8,684 nucleotides of DNA from Deltaproteobacteria bacterium (GTDB lineage: Bacteria > Desulfobacterota > Deferrimicrobia > Deferrimicrobiales > Deferrimicrobiaceae): NCBI GenBank assembly GCA_021802685.1, contig JAJZRM010000101.1, positions 1 through 8,684 on the forward strand, written 5' to 3'. The notes under the pieces were generated by a model that was given only the letters and a program-made list of their open reading frames with translations, made no database searches and was not told the origin of the DNA. This document shows positions 6,443 through 8,684 of this stretch, piece by piece (position 1 is the stretch's first letter; each line of letters begins with the position of its first letter). Both the position numbers and the translations under genes were made by a program.

Positions 6443-8487
6443 TCCTCCTCCCTTGCGATCCGCGTGACGTCGGGCGGCGGGGTCTCCCCGCGGCGCTCGT
6501 ACTCGTCGATCTCCTCGAGCTCGAGGGCGTGCTCGTGCTCCATCAGCCGGCGGGAGAGCTTCCCGTCGATCCAGGTGAAGGACATGGGGGCGAAATCGGG
6601 GTTTATGAACACGTAGTAGAGGTGCCACACGATGATGGCCAGGGTGGCCAGGATCGCCTCGTAGTAATGAACGATCGTGGCCACGTCCAGCCCCCACAGG
6701 GGGATGTGCCGCAGCGCCTCATCCTCGAACCAGAGCAGGAAGCCGGTGACGACCATCACGACCGTGCCCCACACCAGCGCCAGGTATTCCGCCTTCTCCA
6801 CGTAGGAGAACCGGTCGAACTTCGGCTTGTGGTCGGCCCACCCGAGGAAGTACCGGATCGACCCCGCGATGTCCTGCGCGTCCTTCCACCTCGGGAGCAT
6901 CCGCAAGACGTGGCCGCGCCCGCGGGGGGTGAACGCCGCGTAGAAGACGTGGTAGAAGCTGGTGGCGATCATGAGGATGGCCGCGACGCGGTGCCCCCAG
7001 CCGCGCAGCAGGACGTTGGTCTCGTCCGCGATCAGCGGGAGGGACCATTTGTATTTCAGGGCGAACCCCGTGATCACCAGCGCGAAGAAGGTCGAAAGGG
7101 TCAGCAGGTGCTGCCACCGCTCGGGGCGGTTGAGCCGCTCGTACGCCGGCTCCCGCCACTTCCTCCGCTCGCGGTAGATCGCCTGCATCTTCCGGAAGAA
7201 GTCGAAGCCGTTGTGGACGAGCATCCCGCCGATGACGACGACGATCATCCAGATGTAGAATTGCTCCACCCAGTACTTGACGAGCCCGCCCGTGCCGCCC
7301 GGCCCGACGTGGATGTTCCCCTTGGCGAAGTTCGCCGTGGCCCCGGGGTGGCACTTCCCGCACGTCACGGGGAGGTTCTTCGGGTGGACCGTGGAGCGCG
7401 GGTCGGTGGAAGGGAAGATCGCGTGCTCGCCGTGGCAGGAGGCGCAATTGGCGACGGTCTTGTCCCCGAGGCGCGCGGAGAGGCCGTGGAAGCTCTCCTT
7501 GTACCCCTGCACCTTGCCGACCGGAACCCCGTACCGCTCCGCCAGCTTCTCCGCGGCGTGGCAGGTGGGGCACGAAGCGGCGGGAACCGAGAGGCCGGGA
7601 GCGGCCGGGTCCTTGATGGCGCGGACGTCGTGCTCCCCGTGGCAGTCGGCGCAGTTGGGGGCGTCGGGGACGCCGCGGGCGAGCGCCGTGCCGTGCACGC
7701 TGTCCTTGTAGATGGCGTAGACCCCGTAATGGCACCTGCCGCAGGTGGCGGGCAGGTTTCCCTTGTTGATGGGAGAGGACGGGTCCCTGGCATCCTTCAT
7801 GTCGTGCGCGCCGTGGCAGTCGATGCAGCTGGCGGACTTGTTCAGCCCCAGTTCGACGATCGCCCGGTTGTGGACGCTCTTCGCGTACATCCGCGCCGCG
7901 CCCGGGATGGCGATGCTCCTTTTATCGGTGATCTCCTTGTCCCCGTGGCACCGGGTGCACGTCGCGGCGATGTTCCGGAAGTAGACGGGAGAGGTGGACA
8001 CGGACGATTTGGACACTTCGTGGGCCCCGTGGCAGTCGACGCACGCCGGGGCGTCCTGGACCGGCTTCTTGTCGAAGGAGACGACGTGCTGGCTCTTCGC
8101 ATAGGCGGCCGCCGCCTCGGAGTGGCATCCGGAGCAGTCCACGCGCTTGAGCGACGCGGCGTGCGGAACGTCCTTGATGTCCGCGTGGCAGTCGGCGCAG
8201 GAGAGGTCCCCGTGCACGGAGGCCTTGTACCGGTCGGGATCGACGTGGAGGGACATCCCCGGGAAATTTCCCGCGATGTGCGGCTTCTTCTTCGTCCCTC
8301 CCGGCGTCACGTTGGACGCCTTTTCCGCCGCGGACCATTCAAGGATGCCGCGGTCGCCGTGGCAGTCGAAGCACTGGCCGTTGTCGAGCGCGCGGGCATT
8401 TCCCGGCATGGATAGGAGAATCGCCGCGGTGAAACAGACGACCGTCGCGAGGTACCACGGCGTACTCCTGAAGCGCGTGAAATGCAT
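6439..8487 (-). CDS. Fused 11-heme c-type / b561-type cytochrome (CbcL-like architecture)
   Basis: This 682-residue fusion has a signal peptide (1 to about 33, ending ARA) and a periplasmic domain with 11 CXXCH motifs (39, 97, 118, 149, 177, 221, 249, 279, 306, 348, 376). A transmembrane helix (about 408-427) follows, then a basic linker and a four-helix b-type domain (461-477, 497-518, 567-587, 607-628). Candidate b-heme histidines are H460, H499, H513, H607 and H622. Geobacter CbcL is also a multiheme c plus HydC/FdnI-type b fusion and works at the quinone pool. That is a similarity of architecture, and orthology is not shown. I chose ATG 8487 because AAGGGGTG lies six bases upstream and a signal peptide follows at once. 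The ATG at 8553 has no ribosome site and would put 22 residues before the signal peptide. It is the first gene of the operon and overlaps the next by ATGA. The two genes after it are the split form of the same layout. Confidence 0.95.
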   Translation of the reverse strand: MHFTRFRSTPWYLATVVCFTAAILLSMPGNARALDNGQCFDCHGDRGILEWSAAEKASNVTPGGTKKKPHIAGNFPGMSLHVDPDRYKASVHGDLSCADCHADIKDVPHAASLKRVDCSGCHSEAAAAYAKSQHVVSFDKKPVQDAPACVDCHGAHEVSKSSVSTSPVYFRNIAATCTRCHGDKEITDKRSIAIPGAARMYAKSVHNRAIVELGLNKSASCIDCHGAHDMKDARDPSSPINKGNLPATCGRCHYGVYAIYKDSVHGTALARGVPDAPNCADCHGEHDVRAIKDPAAPGLSVPAASCPTCHAAEKLAERYGVPVGKVQGYKESFHGLSARLGDKTVANCASCHGEHAIFPSTDPRSTVHPKNLPVTCGKCHPGATANFAKGNIHVGPGGTGGLVKYWVEQFYIWMIVVVIGGMLVHNGFDFFRKMQAIYRERRKWREPAYERLNRPERWQHLLTLSTFFALVITGFALKYKWSLPLIADETNVLLRGWGHRVAAILMIATSFYHVFYAAFTPRGRGHVLRMLPRWKDAQDIAGSIRYFLGWADHKPKFDRFSYVEKAEYLALVWGTVVMVVTGFLLWFEDEALRHIPLWGLDVATIVHYYEAILATLAIIVWHLYYVFINPDFAPMSFTWIDGKLSRRLMEHEHALELEEIDEYERRGETPPPDVTRIAREEE

Positions 8488-8493
8488 CGGGTT

Positions 8494-8501
8494 CACCCCT
8501 T
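8494..8501 (-). promoter_or_regulatory. Ribosome binding site of the first operon gene
   Basis: AAGGGGTG on the minus strand lies six bases before ATG 8487. It favours this start over the upstream in-frame ATG at 8553, which has no purine-rich site at usable distance. Confidence 0.5.
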
Positions 8502-8536
8502 GTTCGCTTATTCTGGTTGCTGAAACGGGGGCTGCG

Positions 8537-8557
8537 TGGAATGCTGACGACATTCCA
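8537..8557. promoter_or_regulatory. Dyad over the predicted transcription start (operator or leader hairpin)
   Basis: TGGAATG (8537-8543) and CATTCCA (8551-8557) are perfect inverted repeats of seven bases with a seven-base centre. The dyad begins at the edge of the -10 box and covers the predicted start site, a usual place for a repressor operator. The same bases could instead form a hairpin at the extreme 5' end of the mRNA. No regulator gene lies in the window to suggest which protein would bind. Confidence 0.45.
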
Positions 8558-8585
8558 AAATACTCGCCGGGCTCGTCGGAATCAA
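8557..8585 (-). promoter_or_regulatory. Candidate sigma70 promoter of the operon
   Basis: On the minus strand TTGATT (8585-8580) and TATTTT (8562-8557) are separated by exactly 17 bases. Each matches four of six consensus positions. The predicted start near 8550 leaves an untranslated leader of roughly 60 bases before ATG 8487. The TTGAT in the -35 box is also half of an FNR-type site, but the second half is absent. No sigma54 -24/-12 pair is seen here. Confidence 0.45.
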
Positions 8586-8665
8586 GCGGAAAATGGAACC
8601 GGGGGCCGAAACGGCCGGCGGCGTTTTATATCCCGGAAACCTCAAGGGGGGAGGGGGGTTGAAGA

Positions 8666-8684
8666 TACGGAAAAAAAATCCGTA
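8666..8684. repeat. Short inverted repeat around an A/T run at the window edge
   Basis: TACGGA and TCCGTA flank seven A residues on the plus strand (T on the minus). On the minus strand the T-run could be the tail of a terminator of an upstream gene whose stem lies beyond the window. This cannot be decided from the visible bases. Confidence 0.3.

Larger units (their letters stand above)
8488..8684. other. Leader and upstream region of the cytochrome operon
   Basis: The 197 bases upstream of the first gene hold a promoter candidate and a dyad, listed separately. Further up are a GGCCG-AAA-CGGCC hairpin (8604-8616), an AT-rich TATAAA on the minus strand (8625-8630) without a matching -35 box, and a purine tract of two G6 runs split by one A (8646-8658). 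At the window edge is TACGGA-A7-TCCGTA (8666-8684). I see no gene here. Confidence 0.6.

Noticed and set aside
5252..8415. Long plus-strand open frames (454 and 628 codons) opposite the first two genes
   Set aside because: They are shadows of the minus-strand heme genes. Stops are rare in antisense of high-GC3 genes, and composition is Val/Arg/Asp/Gly-biased without motifs.
385..8487. Many TGGCAC strings resembling sigma54 -24 boxes
   Set aside because: On the plus strand these are the reverse of the Cys-His codons of heme motifs inside genes. None has a properly spaced -12 element in an intergenic position.
5177..8487. Regularly recurring short DNA strings that could look like a repeat array
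   Set aside because: The period follows the CxxCHGxH heme repeats at protein level with diverged bases. There are no identical repeats with unique spacers, so it is not CRISPR.
8485..8553. Start of the first gene at ATG 8553
   Set aside because: No ribosome site, it would place the start codon within the promoter/dyad, and it adds 22 residues before an otherwise standard signal peptide.
8646..8658. G6-A-G6 tract as a G-quadruplex
   Set aside because: Only two G runs with one intervening base. Four separated runs are not present, so an intramolecular quadruplex is not well supported.

Overview
The window is high-GC and almost wholly coding on the minus strand. It holds one long operon, read from about 8550 down to 385, made only of multiheme c-type cytochromes and their membrane b-type partners. 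Content and style (many CXXCH proteins, CbcL-like b/c modules, a NapC/NirT-type cytochrome, strongly GC-biased third positions) suggest an anaerobic respiring bacterium such as a Geobacter-like or other Desulfobacterota member. The window alone cannot fix the lineage, and other metal-, sulfur- or nitrogen-respiring phyla remain possible.

Layout in transcription order: (1) 8488-8684, a leader with a sigma70-type promoter candidate and a 7-bp-arm dyad over the expected transcription start. (2) 6439-8487, an 11-heme c-type cytochrome fused to a b561/FdnI-like membrane domain. (3) 5177-6442, a separate 11-heme cytochrome with a C-terminal membrane anchor. (4) 4485-5180, a separate b-type cytochrome. 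(5) 3415-4488, a 9-heme cytochrome with a C-terminal anchor. (6) 2442-3365, a b-type cytochrome with a charged N-terminal extension of about 80 residues. (7) 385-2445, a NapC/NirT-anchored cytochrome with 18 heme motifs, two of them non-canonical. Four of the five gene junctions are ATGA start/stop overlaps. Only the junction between genes 5 and 6 has a gap, and it carries a hairpin. To the left, 63-384 is a convergent intergenic region between this operon and the tail of a plus-strand gene (1-62). It has hairpins and several CsrA/RsmA-type ANGGA motifs.

Functionally (inference), the operon carries the same module three times: a periplasmic multiheme c arm plus a membrane diheme b subunit, once fused and twice split. 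A NapC/NirT-type cytochrome ends the operon. By my motif count it encodes 49 c-heme sites (11+11+9+18) plus up to 6 b hemes. The likely role is moving electrons between the quinone pool and the periplasm, on the way to or from another acceptor or donor. No terminal reductase, outer-membrane porin or regulator lies in the window, so the substrate cannot be named.
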